A stretch of DNA of 64,000 bases from NCBI GenBank assembly GCA_017416345.1, contig JAFQCR010000015.1:62001-126000 (forward strand). Reading direction: 5' to 3'. This document shows positions 52,712 to 64,000 of this stretch, one piece after another. Both the position numbers and the translations under genes were made by a program. The notes below the pieces were generated by a model. It had not been told where the DNA came from, ran no database searches, and saw only the letters and a program-made list of their open reading frames with translations. Positions within the stretch are counted from its first letter, which is position 1. Each line of letters opens with the position of its first letter. This DNA comes from Clostridia bacterium (GTDB lineage Bacteria > Bacillota > Clostridia > Oscillospirales > Acutalibacteraceae).

Positions 52712-55183
52712 TCAGATCTTTTCAAAAACAAAGATTCCGCTTGAAAAACTGCATTTGATGCTGTCACCCTTTTTTATGCTTCCTTCAAGTATCTTTTCGC
52801 TCAAAAGATCCTCAATACGGCTTTGGATCGAGCGCCTTAACGGACGTGCACCGTAAACGGGATCAAAGCCTGCATCAGCGATCTCGGAAATGGCAGATCT
52901 ATCAAATTCCACGGTAATTTCGAGTTCTGAAAGGCGTTTTTTAAGCTGATCGAGCATTTTTTCGGCGATCTCGCAGATCTCATCCTTTGTGAGCTTTGAG
53001 AACACGATAATGTCATCAACACGGTTCAAAAATTCGGGTCTGAAGGCCGATTTGAGTTCTCCAAGCACCTTTTCTTTTACGTTGACATCGTTGTCAGAGG
53101 CGGCTTCCGTAAAGCCTAACGACTGCTTTTTCTCGGTCAGATGACGTGCACCAAGATTGGATGTCATAATGATAACAGTGTTTTTGAAATTGACCGTCCT
53201 GCCTTGCGAATCTGTAAGTCTGCCGTCCTCAAGTATCTGCAAAAGGATATTGAAAACATCGGGATGAGCCTTTTCTATCTCATCAAACAACACTACAGAA
53301 TAAGGCGCTCTGCGTATCTTTTCGGTGAGCTGTCCGCCCTCCTCAAAGCCGACATATCCCGGAGGTGAGCCGATAAGTCGGGACACGGTATGCTTTTCCA
53401 TATATTCCGACATATCAAGGCGGACGATGGCGTTTTCGCTGCCGAACATAGCCTCGGCCAAAGCCTTGCAAAGCTCGGTTTTACCAACACCCGTAGGGCC
53501 AAGGAAAATAAACGAACCAATGGGGCGCTTGGGGTCTTTAAGACCGACCCTGCCTCGACGGATAGCCTTGGCAACGGCCGTTACAGCCTCGGATTGACCG
53601 ACGATACGCTCGTGCAAAACACCCTCCAGCTTCAAAAGACGCTCGCTTTCCTCCTCGGTAAGCTGGCTCACGGGGATTCCCGTATTAGTTGAGATAAGCT
53701 CGGCGATATTTTCGGCAGTAACCTCATTTTTATACTCAGCCGAGCCTTCGTTGTGCTGGCCTTTAACATCGGCAAGCTTTGCATTAAGCTCACGAACCTT
53801 ATCACGAAGCTCGGCGGCTTTTTCAAATTGCTGCTGCTCAATAGCCTTATCCTTGGCCTCTTCGGTCTGCTTTATCTCGTTTTCAAGCTCCTTTACATCA
53901 TCGGGAACGACCGAAGCGCTCAGCCTTACACGGGAAGCGGCCTCATCAATAAGATCAATGGCCTTATCGGGCAAAAAGCGGTCGGCAATATATCTTGATG
54001 ACAGCTTAACTGCGGCATCAATAGCCTCATCGGTTATCTTAACCTTGTGATGCGCTTCATATTTTTCACGAAGCCCTTTAAGGATCAAAACAGCATCCTC
54101 CTCGGTGGGTTCACCGACTATGACAGGCTGAAAACGGCGCTCCAAAGCTGCATCCTTTTCAATATTTTTGCGGTATTCATCAAGCGTTGTTGCGCCGATG
54201 ACCTGCAGCTCGCCTCTTGCCAATGAAGGCTTTAAAATATTGGCGGCATCAATAGAGCCGTCGGCCGATGCACCTGCACCGACTATAGTGTGTATCTCAT
54301 CAATGAAAAGTATCACATCGTCGGCATTCAGCACCTCGTCGATAGCATTTTTTATGCGTTCCTCAAAATCTCCGCGGTATTTTGTTCCTGCTATCATTCC
54401 CGTAAGATCAAGAGCGATAAGACGCTTGCCTTTAAGCAGCTCGGGGGCATTACCCTCGGCAATTTTCAGAGCCAAGCCTTCGACAACAGCCGTTTTTCCG
54501 ACACCGGGTTCACCGATAAGGCAGGGATTGTTTTTGGTGCGGCGGCAAAGTATCTGAATAACACGCTCGATCTCCTGCTGACGGCCGATAACGGGATCTA
54601 TCTTGCCGTCCTTCGCCATTGCAGTAAGGTCACGTCCGAATTTGTCGAGCGTCGGGGTCTTGTTGGTGCGGTTGTTAGCGTTTTTATCCGAGCGGCTGTT
54701 TTTAGGCTTGCCTGTACCGGCATTACCGTCATCAGAGTTTGCTTGCTCTGACACATCAAGAACAGTCTCAAGCAAAATGGAAATATCAACGCCAAGCTCC
54801 TTTAAAAACCTGATGGCATAGTTATCACTTTCACTTAAAACGGCAATCAGAATATGCTCGGTTCCGACCGCAGTACTGCCCAAGTCCCTGGCCCTTTTGA
54901 CCGAGTTTTCAATAACTCTTTTAGCTCTTGGAGTAAGATGCTCGGGCGAAAGCTTGGTAGGTGTTCCGAGACCTATATTTTGCTTTATAAGGTCGATTAT
55001 TTTATCAGCATCAACATTTTCAGCGCTTAATATCTGAAACGCAACGCTGTCGGGCACCGATGCAAGTCCAAGCAACAGATGCTCGCTTCCGATATAGGTA
55101 TGGCCAAAGCCTTCGGCCTTCATAATGGCAATGTTCAGAACGTCATTGGCCTTTGGCGTAAAACCGCCGAAATTATATTTCAT
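52712..55183 (-). CDS. clpC: ATP-dependent Clp protease ATPase ClpC
   Basis: The 823-residue protein has the ClpC order: double Clp_N repeat (1-150), AAA1 with Walker [15 protein letters not shown], a middle domain carrying a UVR motif ([17 protein letters not shown]), AAA2 with [14 protein letters not shown] and the ClpB_D2-small C-terminal domain. It unfolds proteins for ClpP and works with McsB. ATG 55183 has AAAGG 9 bases upstream; ATG 55192 sits on that site. It is the last gene of the CtsR operon. Confidence 0.96.
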   Translation of the reverse strand: MKYNFGGFTPKANDVLNIAIMKAEGFGHTYIGSEHLLLGLASVPDSVAFQILSAENVDADKIIDLIKQNIGLGTPTKLSPEHLTPRAKRVIENSVKRARDLGSTAVGTEHILIAVLSESDNYAIRFLKELGVDISILLETVLDVSEQANSDDGNAGTGKPKNSRSDKNANNRTNKTPTLDKFGRDLTAMAKDGKIDPVIGRQQEIERVIQILCRRTKNNPCLIGEPGVGKTAVVEGLALKIAEGNAPELLKGKRLIALDLTGMIAGTKYRGDFEERIKNAIDEVLNADDVILFIDEIHTIVGAGASADGSIDAANILKPSLARGELQVIGATTLDEYRKNIEKDAALERRFQPVIVGEPTEEDAVLILKGLREKYEAHHKVKITDEAIDAAVKLSSRYIADRFLPDKAIDLIDEAASRVRLSASVVPDDVKELENEIKQTEEAKDKAIEQQQFEKAAELRDKVRELNAKLADVKGQHNEGSAEYKNEVTAENIAELISTNTGIPVSQLTEEESERLLKLEGVLHERIVGQSEAVTAVAKAIRRGRVGLKDPKRPIGSFIFLGPTGVGKTELCKALAEAMFGSENAIVRLDMSEYMEKHTVSRLIGSPPGYVGFEEGGQLTEKIRRAPYSVVLFDEIEKAHPDVFNILLQILEDGRLTDSQGRTVNFKNTVIIMTSNLGARHLTEKKQSLGFTEAASDNDVNVKEKVLGELKSAFRPEFLNRVDDIIVFSKLTKDEICEIAEKMLDQLKKRLSELEITVEFDRSAISEIADAGFDPVYGARPLRRSIQSRIEDLLSEKILEGSIKKGDSIKCSFSSGIFVFEKI

Positions 55184-55203
55184 AAAACTCATCCTTTCAT
55201 TGT

Positions 55204-56214
55204 TTAGAGTTCAATATTTTTAAAAGTATTACGGATAGATTCTGCCCTGAAAATATCCCTCTCATTCGGCGTAATATCACCTTTGAGTCGTTTTATCATG
55301 GCAGGCTGAAGCTCGATAAACAGCTTCATCAAAAAAACCGTATCGGGAAGGCTTATAACGCCGGCTCTCAAGCCCAGCATCAGCTTGGTGATATAAGCCA
55401 TCATTTCGTCGGTATTAAGCCTTCTTGCGTATTTTAAAATACCGAAGGTACGGCAGACCGAATCCTCCAAAGCGGATCTATCCATCCTCTTTAAAGCATC
55501 GTTTTCACGCTTGATGATCTCGTTTGCGATGTTTTCAAGATTTTCCAGAGCCGATTGCTCGGATACACCCAGAGTCACCTGATTTGACAACTGATAGATA
55601 CCCGATTTCGACTCGCTTCCCTCACCGTAAAACCCACGGAAGGTCAGTCCCAATTTGGTGGTAAGCTCGGCTATTCTGCGAAGGTCACCCAAGCCCTCGA
55701 GCACCGGCAAATGAAGCATCACCGACGCACGTAGACCCGTACCCAAATTGGTCGGGCACTCGGTCAGAAAGCCAAGTTTTTCGCTGAAAGCAAACTTAAG
55801 CTTTTGACCGACAGCAGTTTCGATTCTTTCGCATATACCGTACGCTTCTTTAAGACATTCACCGCTTTTGAGCACCTGAATACGCAAATGATCCTCTTCA
55901 CCGATCATAATGCTGACCGATTCGTCATCCGACAAAAGCAGGATCCTGCCCTCACGGTTTGCGGCAAACTTTGGGCTGATACAATGGCGTTCAACCATTG
56001 CATAGGCTTCAAGCTCACCCAAGGAATCCATATCTATTTCACGCAAATGTATGCCGATATCAGCGCTCTTTACGGAATCGGCAATCAAACGGTTGGTCTT
56101 TTTGAGCTCGGATAAGCTGAGCCTTGACGGAAAAGGTATACCGTCGATATTACGTGCGAGACGGATGCGTGTGCTTAATGCAACACTTTTATTGTTATAT
56201 TCATACCACAGCAT
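55204..56214 (-). CDS. mcsB: Protein-arginine kinase McsB
   Basis: The 336-residue phosphagen-kinase-like protein has STRIRLARNIDGIPFP, AYAMVERHCISPKF, GFLTECPTNLGTGLRASVMLHLP and GFYGEGSESKSGIYQLSNQ. McsB phosphorylates Arg residues, marking proteins for ClpCP and inactivating CtsR. GGAGG is 8 bases before ATG, within the mcsA end. The C-terminal dimer/pArg region (RLNTDEMMAYITKLMLG) is intact. Confidence 0.96.
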   Translation of the reverse strand: MLWYEYNNKSVALSTRIRLARNIDGIPFPSRLSLSELKKTNRLIADSVKSADIGIHLREIDMDSLGELEAYAMVERHCISPKFAANREGRILLLSDDESVSIMIGEEDHLRIQVLKSGECLKEAYGICERIETAVGQKLKFAFSEKLGFLTECPTNLGTGLRASVMLHLPVLEGLGDLRRIAELTTKLGLTFRGFYGEGSESKSGIYQLSNQVTLGVSEQSALENLENIANEIIKRENDALKRMDRSALEDSVCRTFGILKYARRLNTDEMMAYITKLMLGLRAGVISLPDTVFLMKLFIELQPAMIKRLKGDITPNERDIFRAESIRNTFKNIEL

Positions 56215-56217
56215 CGC

Positions 56218-56724
56218 TTATGCCTCCTCTGCCTTTATTTGATCTCTCAGCTCGGCCGCTTTTTCAAATTCTTCATTTTTGATAGCCTCGGCCATTCTGT
56301 CTTTAAGTTCTTTAATGCGTTGTTCTTTCGGATCAATAACAGCTTCTTGCTGTTTAGGCTGTTCATCGGATTTTGCAGGCAACGGCTTTTTACCGATATG
56401 AACCGTCTTACCGTGGATTCGGGCTATTGTGGGTGCAAGCTGTGCCTCAAATACTTTATAGCAATTAGCGCAACCAACCTTACCCGTACGGCGAATTTCA
56501 TTGAAATCAGCACCGCAACAATCACATTTGACGGTAGTTTTTACGTTACCGATATTCTCATTCAATAACGACGACAGCATCTTAAAAACATCGCCGTCAA
56601 AGCTCTGTGTACCGTGATATTCCTTGGCACAATCGGAGCAAAGATACATATCTCTTACGATCCCGTTCAGCACATAATGAATATGCGAGGTCGCATTTTT
56701 CATATTACATTTCTGACAAAGCAT
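56218..56724 (-). CDS. mcsA: McsA, activator of McsB
   Basis: The 168-residue protein has zinc-binding pairs CQKC, CSDC, CDCC and CANC, and a C-terminal UVR motif ([21 protein letters not shown]) that docks to partners. McsA activates McsB and modulates CtsR. AAAGGATG precedes ATG. The order ctsR-mcsA-mcsB-clpC is the classic Firmicute arrangement. Confidence 0.95.
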   Translation of the reverse strand: MLCQKCNMKNATSHIHYVLNGIVRDMYLCSDCAKEYHGTQSFDGDVFKMLSSLLNENIGNVKTTVKCDCCGADFNEIRRTGKVGCANCYKVFEAQLAPTIARIHGKTVHIGKKPLPAKSDEQPKQQEAVIDPKEQRIKELKDRMAEAIKNEEFEKAAELRDQIKAEEA

Positions 56725-56742
56725 AAGATCATCCTTTCGATT

Positions 56743-57195
56743 TTAGATCTGTGACAAAAGCATCTGCTTTAATATGGCGGCACGGACAGAATCACGCAAA
56801 ACCACCGGTATCTGCCGCATAACGGGTATGGAAATCGCCGAATACATCAGCTTGACGGTCTTTTCGGTCAACACCCCTGCATTACAGCAGTTTTCAAGCA
56901 CGATCCTTGCCGTGGCATCATCGATATCATCTCCTATTGAGTTGACCAGATGCATCAAAGCCGATCTTTCATCAAGCCGCACACGTGTTATGCGGATATA
57001 GCCTCCACCGCCACGGCGGCTTTCAACCATATATCCGTGCTCAGGTATAAAACGTGATGATAAAACATAGTTGATCTGGCTCGGAACACAGCCAATTTGT
57101 GATGCAAAATCGTTTCTCTGTATCTCGGCGGTGTTGTCCACCGACTCATCCAGCAAACGGTTTATCTCGGCAGCAATAAGGTCACTTAATCTCAT
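56743..57195 (-). CDS. ctsR: Heat-stress repressor CtsR
   Basis: The 150-residue protein has the CtsR N-terminal winged helix: LSDLIAAEINRLLDES, FASQIGCVPSQINYVLSSRFIPEHGYMVESRRGGGGYIRI, including the tetraglycine thermosensing wing. It represses clp genes and is inactivated by heat and by McsB. AAAGGAG is about 9 bases before ATG. A CtsR box covers its promoter, so it autoregulates. Confidence 0.96.
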   Translation of the reverse strand: MRLSDLIAAEINRLLDESVDNTAEIQRNDFASQIGCVPSQINYVLSSRFIPEHGYMVESRRGGGGYIRITRVRLDERSALMHLVNSIGDDIDDATARIVLENCCNAGVLTEKTVKLMYSAISIPVMRQIPVVLRDSVRAAILKQMLLSQI

Positions 57196-57237
57196 ATTTT
57201 TACGCTCCTTTTAAAGGTTTGCTTTTCCTTTGAGTAT

Positions 57238-57266
57238 AGTATAGCACAAAAGTCAAAGAAAGTCAA
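57238..57266 (-). promoter_or_regulatory. Promoter of the ctsR operon
   Basis: TTGACT (57266-57261), 17 bases, TATACT (57243-57238). The -35 is part of the CtsR heptad repeat. Confidence 0.75.
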
Positions 57267-57273
57267 AGTCAAA
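57251..57273 (+). promoter_or_regulatory. CtsR operator
   Basis: AGTCAAAGAAAGTCAAA (57251-57267) matches the CtsR heptad direct repeat RGTCAAA-N3-RGTCAAA exactly; a further GTCAAA follows at 57268-57273. Confidence 0.9.
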
Positions 57274-57359
57274 TTTTCGAATTCACAAATTATTTACATT
57301 CACACATAATTGCAATTTTGAATAGAATGGCTTAGAAGACACGAAAGGAGGATAACTCA

Positions 57360-57476
57360 ATGTGTAACGGTTTCGGTTCCGGCAACTGCTGCTGGATCAT
57401 CATTCTTCTCATCATCGTATTCTGCTGCTGCGGTGGCAACGACGGATGCGGATGCAACAACAACGGTTGCTGCTAA
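57360..57476 (+). CDS. 38-residue Cys-rich single-helix protein
   Basis: A short reading frame with nearly ideal AAAGGAGG 8 bases before ATG. It reads MCNGFGSGNCC, a hydrophobic helix WIIILLIIVF, then CCCGGNDGCGCNNNGCC; about ten of 38 residues are Cys. Similar tiny clostridial proteins are often labelled chorion-class high-cysteine HCB protein; their role is unknown and may be spore- or envelope-related. A strong terminator follows 14 bases after the stop, so it is a stand-alone gene divergent from ctsR. Confidence 0.8.
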   Translation: MCNGFGSGNCCWIIILLIIVFCCCGGNDGCGCNNNGCC

Positions 57477-57490
57477 ACTCCCCTATCTTC

Positions 57491-57524
57491 ACGGCTGACC
57501 AAACGGTCAGCCGTTTCTCTTTTT
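57491..57524 (+). terminator. Terminator of the Cys-rich miniprotein gene
   Basis: ACGGCTGACC (57491-57500), AAAC loop, GGTCAGCCGT (57505-57514), then TTCTCTTTTT. Confidence 0.92.
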
Positions 57525-57556
57525 CCAATATCGTTATATTTTTCAATATATTTATA

Positions 57557-57585
57557 TTGACTTTATGCGAATACATCGTTATTTT
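57557..57585 (+). promoter_or_regulatory. Possible promoter of the alr-lacZ operon
   Basis: TTGACT (57557-57562), 17 bases, TATTTT (57580-57585). A second -10-like TATAAT lies near 57619 with only a poor -35, so the true start is unclear. Confidence 0.45.
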
Positions 57586-57667
57586 ATAAAATAAATGTAG
57601 CATTTTATGTCGCAATGATGTATAATAATTTTGAATATATACAATATTTTGCGATTAGAGGGATACG

Positions 57668-61974
<4,307 letters not shown>

Positions 61975-61985
61975 ATAAATAAAAT

Positions 61986-62020
61986 AGGCTCCCCTTGATT
62001 GATCCAAGGGGAGCCTTTGT
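61986..62020. terminator. Bidirectional terminator between lacZ and the HAD gene
   Basis: GGCTCCCCTT (61987-61996) pairs with AAGGGGAGCC (62006-62015); plus tail TTTG, minus tail TATTTTATTT. Confidence 0.87.
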
Positions 62021-62661
62021 TATACGTATTTCAAGATTTGCTGAACACTTTCAGCAATATGTGTTGCACCTGATGTTTCAAGTTCTTCTCTCGAACCAAA
62101 GCCCCACAAAACACCGATGGAATCAATACCGTTTTCCTTTGCACCGTCGATATCGTGATGGCGGTCGCCTATCATCACGACCTCAGATTTATCTTTGATA
62201 TCAAGGCTTTGCAAAGCGTAGGCTATTACCTTATCCTTCGAGTTGCGACTCGCATCAAAGGTTGCCGCCGCAACAAAATCAAAATATTTCAAAAGGTCAA
62301 AATGCTTCAAGATCTTCATAGTAAACGGTTCGGGCTTGGAGGTTGCAATTATCAGCCTTTTGCCCTTATTCTTCAAGGCTTCAAGCATTTCAACCACACC
62401 GTCATATACCCTGTTTTCAAAAAGTCCCTTCACGCTGAAGGTCTCTCGGTAAAAGGCGGTGGCCTTTTCGGAATCCTCTTTTGAAAAGCCGTAATACTCC
62501 GAAAATGCATCGACCAACGGAGGACCTATAAACTTATAAAGTGTTCTTTTATCCTCAACATTTATTCCAAACTTGCTCAACGCATAAGCAACCGAATTTG
62601 TAATGCCGATCGAGGGGTCGGTCAAGGTGCCGTCAAGGTCAAAAAGCAGATATTTGTACAA
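62020..62661 (-). CDS. HAD-superfamily phosphatase, phosphoglycolate-phosphatase-like
   Basis: The 213-residue protein has HAD motif I FDLDGTLTDP, motif II IIATSKPEP, and motif III/IV SKDKVIAYALQ and VMIGDRHHDIDGAKENG, with a helical cap (C1). It belongs to the Gph/PpaX-like subfamily IA; substrate unknown. I start at TTG 62661, 8 bases after AAAGAGGTG; the frame continues upstream without a site. Confidence 0.88.
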   Translation of the reverse strand: MYKYLLFDLDGTLTDPSIGITNSVAYALSKFGINVEDKRTLYKFIGPPLVDAFSEYYGFSKEDSEKATAFYRETFSVKGLFENRVYDGVVEMLEALKNKGKRLIIATSKPEPFTMKILKHFDLLKYFDFVAAATFDASRNSKDKVIAYALQSLDIKDKSEVVMIGDRHHDIDGAKENGIDSIGVLWGFGSREELETSGATHIAESVQQILKYV

Positions 62662-62687
62662 AAGTATCACCTCTTTATTAGAATAAC

Positions 62688-62720
62688 ACAAAGCCCTTCG
62701 GAAATCAATCCGAAGGGCTT
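62688..62720 (-). terminator. Terminator of dnaJ
   Basis: AAGCCCTTCGGA (62691-62702) pairs with TCCGAAGGGCTT (62709-62720); the minus strand continues TGTGTTATTC. Confidence 0.82.
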
Positions 62721-62724
62721 AAAT

Positions 62725-63870
62725 TTAATCCTTGAAGAACTCTTTGACCTTATCAAAGAAGCCTTTGCGCTTTTTGTAGCAGTTATCGTCGGCCGATTCC
62801 TCAAACTTTTTGAGCAGCTCCATCTGCGATTTGTTAAGATTTTTAGGAATCTCAACAATTATCTTGACATACTGGTCACCGCGTCCCGAATAATTAAGAC
62901 GCTGGATTCCTTTGCCCTTGAGCTTGAACTCATCACCCGGCTGTGTACCCTCGTGGATGGAGAATTTCACCTTACCGTCCAAGGTAGGCACCGTGATATC
63001 GGCACCCAAAGCAGCCTGGGTAAACGAAACGGGAATTTCGCAGAAAACGTCAAAGCCGTCACGTTCAAAAATAGGATGCGGACGAACCGTTATCTCAACC
63101 CTCAAGTCGCCGTTGGGACCGCCGTTTACACCGGCGTCACCGCCACCGCGAAGGTTCATATACTGTCCGTCATCTACACCTGCGGGAATGTTAATTTCCC
63201 TTTCGGTCGTCCTGCGGACACGGCCCTTACCGTTACACACCTTACAAGGATGATCAATTTTCTTACCCGTACCACGGCAACTGTCGCAGGCGCGTGCCGA
63301 CTGCATTGCACCAAACGGAGTACGCTGTGTGACATATATCTGACCCGAACCGTTACAGGTGGGACAGGTAGTAGGATTGTGACCCTTTTCACAGCCGTTT
63401 CCGCCGCATTCAGCACAGTTTTCAATGCGTGTGAGCTTTATCTTCTTGTTACAGCCCTTTGCGGCCTCCTCAAAGGTCAAAACGACCGACGTTGAGGTAT
63501 CGGCACCTTTTCTCGGTGCATTGGGATTGGCACGCCGTCCGCCACCGAAACCGCCGCCGAAAAAGCTTCCGAAAATATCGCCAAGGTCACCGAAATCGCC
63601 GAAACCGCCGCCGTAGCCACCGCCGCCGGCACCGTAATTCGGATCGACACCTGCGTGACCAAACTGGTCGTATCTCGACTTCTTTTCGGAGTCAGACAAA
63701 ACCTCATATGCCTCGTTTACTTCTTTAAAGTTCTTTTCGGCCTCGGCATCACCGGGATGAAGATCGGGATGATATTTTTTAGCCATCTTTCGATAAGCCT
63801 TTTTAATTTCATCATCACTTGCGCTCTTGTCTACTCCAAGCACTTCATAGTAATCTCTTTTATCTGCCAA
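62725..63870 (-). CDS. dnaJ: Chaperone DnaJ
   Basis: The 381-residue protein has a J domain with HPD ([11 protein letters not shown]), a Gly/Phe-rich region (about 75-115), four CxxCxGxG zinc repeats ([32 protein letters not shown]) and the C-terminal substrate domains. It feeds clients to DnaK. The start is TTG 63870, 8 bases after AGGAGG. dnaK probably lies beyond the window edge. Confidence 0.96.
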   Translation of the reverse strand: MADKRDYYEVLGVDKSASDDEIKKAYRKMAKKYHPDLHPGDAEAEKNFKEVNEAYEVLSDSEKKSRYDQFGHAGVDPNYGAGGGGYGGGFGDFGDLGDIFGSFFGGGFGGGRRANPNAPRKGADTSTSVVLTFEEAAKGCNKKIKLTRIENCAECGGNGCEKGHNPTTCPTCNGSGQIYVTQRTPFGAMQSARACDSCRGTGKKIDHPCKVCNGKGRVRRTTEREINIPAGVDDGQYMNLRGGGDAGVNGGPNGDLRVEITVRPHPIFERDGFDVFCEIPVSFTQAALGADITVPTLDGKVKFSIHEGTQPGDEFKLKGKGIQRLNYSGRGDQYVKIIVEIPKNLNKSQMELLKKFEESADDNCYKKRKGFFDKVKEFFKD

Positions 63871-63908
63871 GTGCTTATCCTCCTAAAAATATGTAAATAC
63901 AAAAACAT

Positions 63909-64000
63909 CTGTCATCCTGAGCAAAGCGAAGGATCTTTAACACCATACTTAAAACCAGCTCAAAGTAAGATTCTTCGGTCACTTCGTTCCCTCAGAATGA
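63909..64000. repeat. Dispersed imperfect palindrome, CTGTCATTCTGAG family, copy 2 (truncated)
   Basis: It begins CTGTCATCCTGAGCAAAGCGAAGGATCTT and ends with AAGATTCTTCG and CTCAGAATGA at the window end, so the final CAG is cut off. The outer blocks match copy 1 at 16273-16344, but the interior is longer and different. Confidence 0.7.

Overview
The window looks like part of a chromosome from an anaerobic, fermentative, probably spore-forming Firmicute of the class Clostridia, most likely a gut Oscillospirales/Ruminococcaceae-type bacterium. The sequence basis is a canonical ctsR-mcsA-mcsB-clpC operon under a CtsR box, a CwlD-type spore cortex amidase, strong AGGAGG ribosome sites, near-consensus sigma-A promoters with 17-base spacers, an adhE promoter carrying a Rex operator, and a Na+-pumping decarboxylase module. 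The genus-level placement is inference. No phage, plasmid, integrase or transposase gene is visible.

Layout. 1-9.2 kb: end of a C39-like peptidase, a membrane-anchored XRE regulator, then a minus-strand operon (two ABC exporter half-transporters, an MFS carrier, a GH2 glycosidase) divergent from a CE15-like esterase. 9.3-16 kb: adhE with an APH-like kinase behind it, a GH16 lipoprotein and a VanX-like lipoprotein. 16-19 kb: tRNA-Lys and a polar amino-acid ABC transporter with an internal terminator. 19-23 kb: GH3 glycosidase, cwlD, radA. 23-26 kb: feoA-feoB-small Cys-rich protein with three similar palindromes that look like metal-regulator operators. 26-29 kb: yajC, a TIGR04086 membrane protein, tgt and queA (queuosine). 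29-32 kb: asd-dapA-dapB. 32-34 kb: Dabb protein, oadB, oadG. 34-40 kb: galK-ackA, divergent tmcAL, convergent uvrC. 40-43 kb: GNAT, GDPD, GH43, TraX. 43-46.5 kb: two RlmD-type rRNA methyltransferase genes separated by a four-helix-bundle protein gene and a striking hairpin array. 46.5-52.7 kb: DUF378, YgiQ, FtsK, TepA-like ClpP relative, an unknown protein. 52.7-57.2 kb: the CtsR stress operon. 57.3-64 kb: a 38-residue Cys-rich protein, alr overlapping a large beta-galactosidase gene, a HAD phosphatase, dnaJ.

The genes fit a plant- or mucus-glycan fermenter: GH2, GH3, GH16, GH43 and an esterase release sugars, galK handles galactose, and AdhE and AckA make ethanol and acetate with redox control at adhE. 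Housekeeping protein quality control (ClpC, McsAB, DnaJ, TepA-like) and DNA repair (RadA, UvrC) fill the rest.

The most unusual material is between genes. Several intergenic regions hold arrays of different short hairpins joined by a constant linker. The best one (44951-45160) uses the heptamer ATGAATT, flips its orientation midway, sits directly upstream of a four-helix-bundle (23S-IVP/Avd-like) gene, and ends in a 17-bp fold-back of the 3' end of the neighbouring rlmD gene. Similar fold-backs occur at the 3' ends of queA and a GNAT gene, both also next to hairpin-rich intergenic elements. This is my candidate for an undescribed element family; everything beyond the sequence structure is inference.
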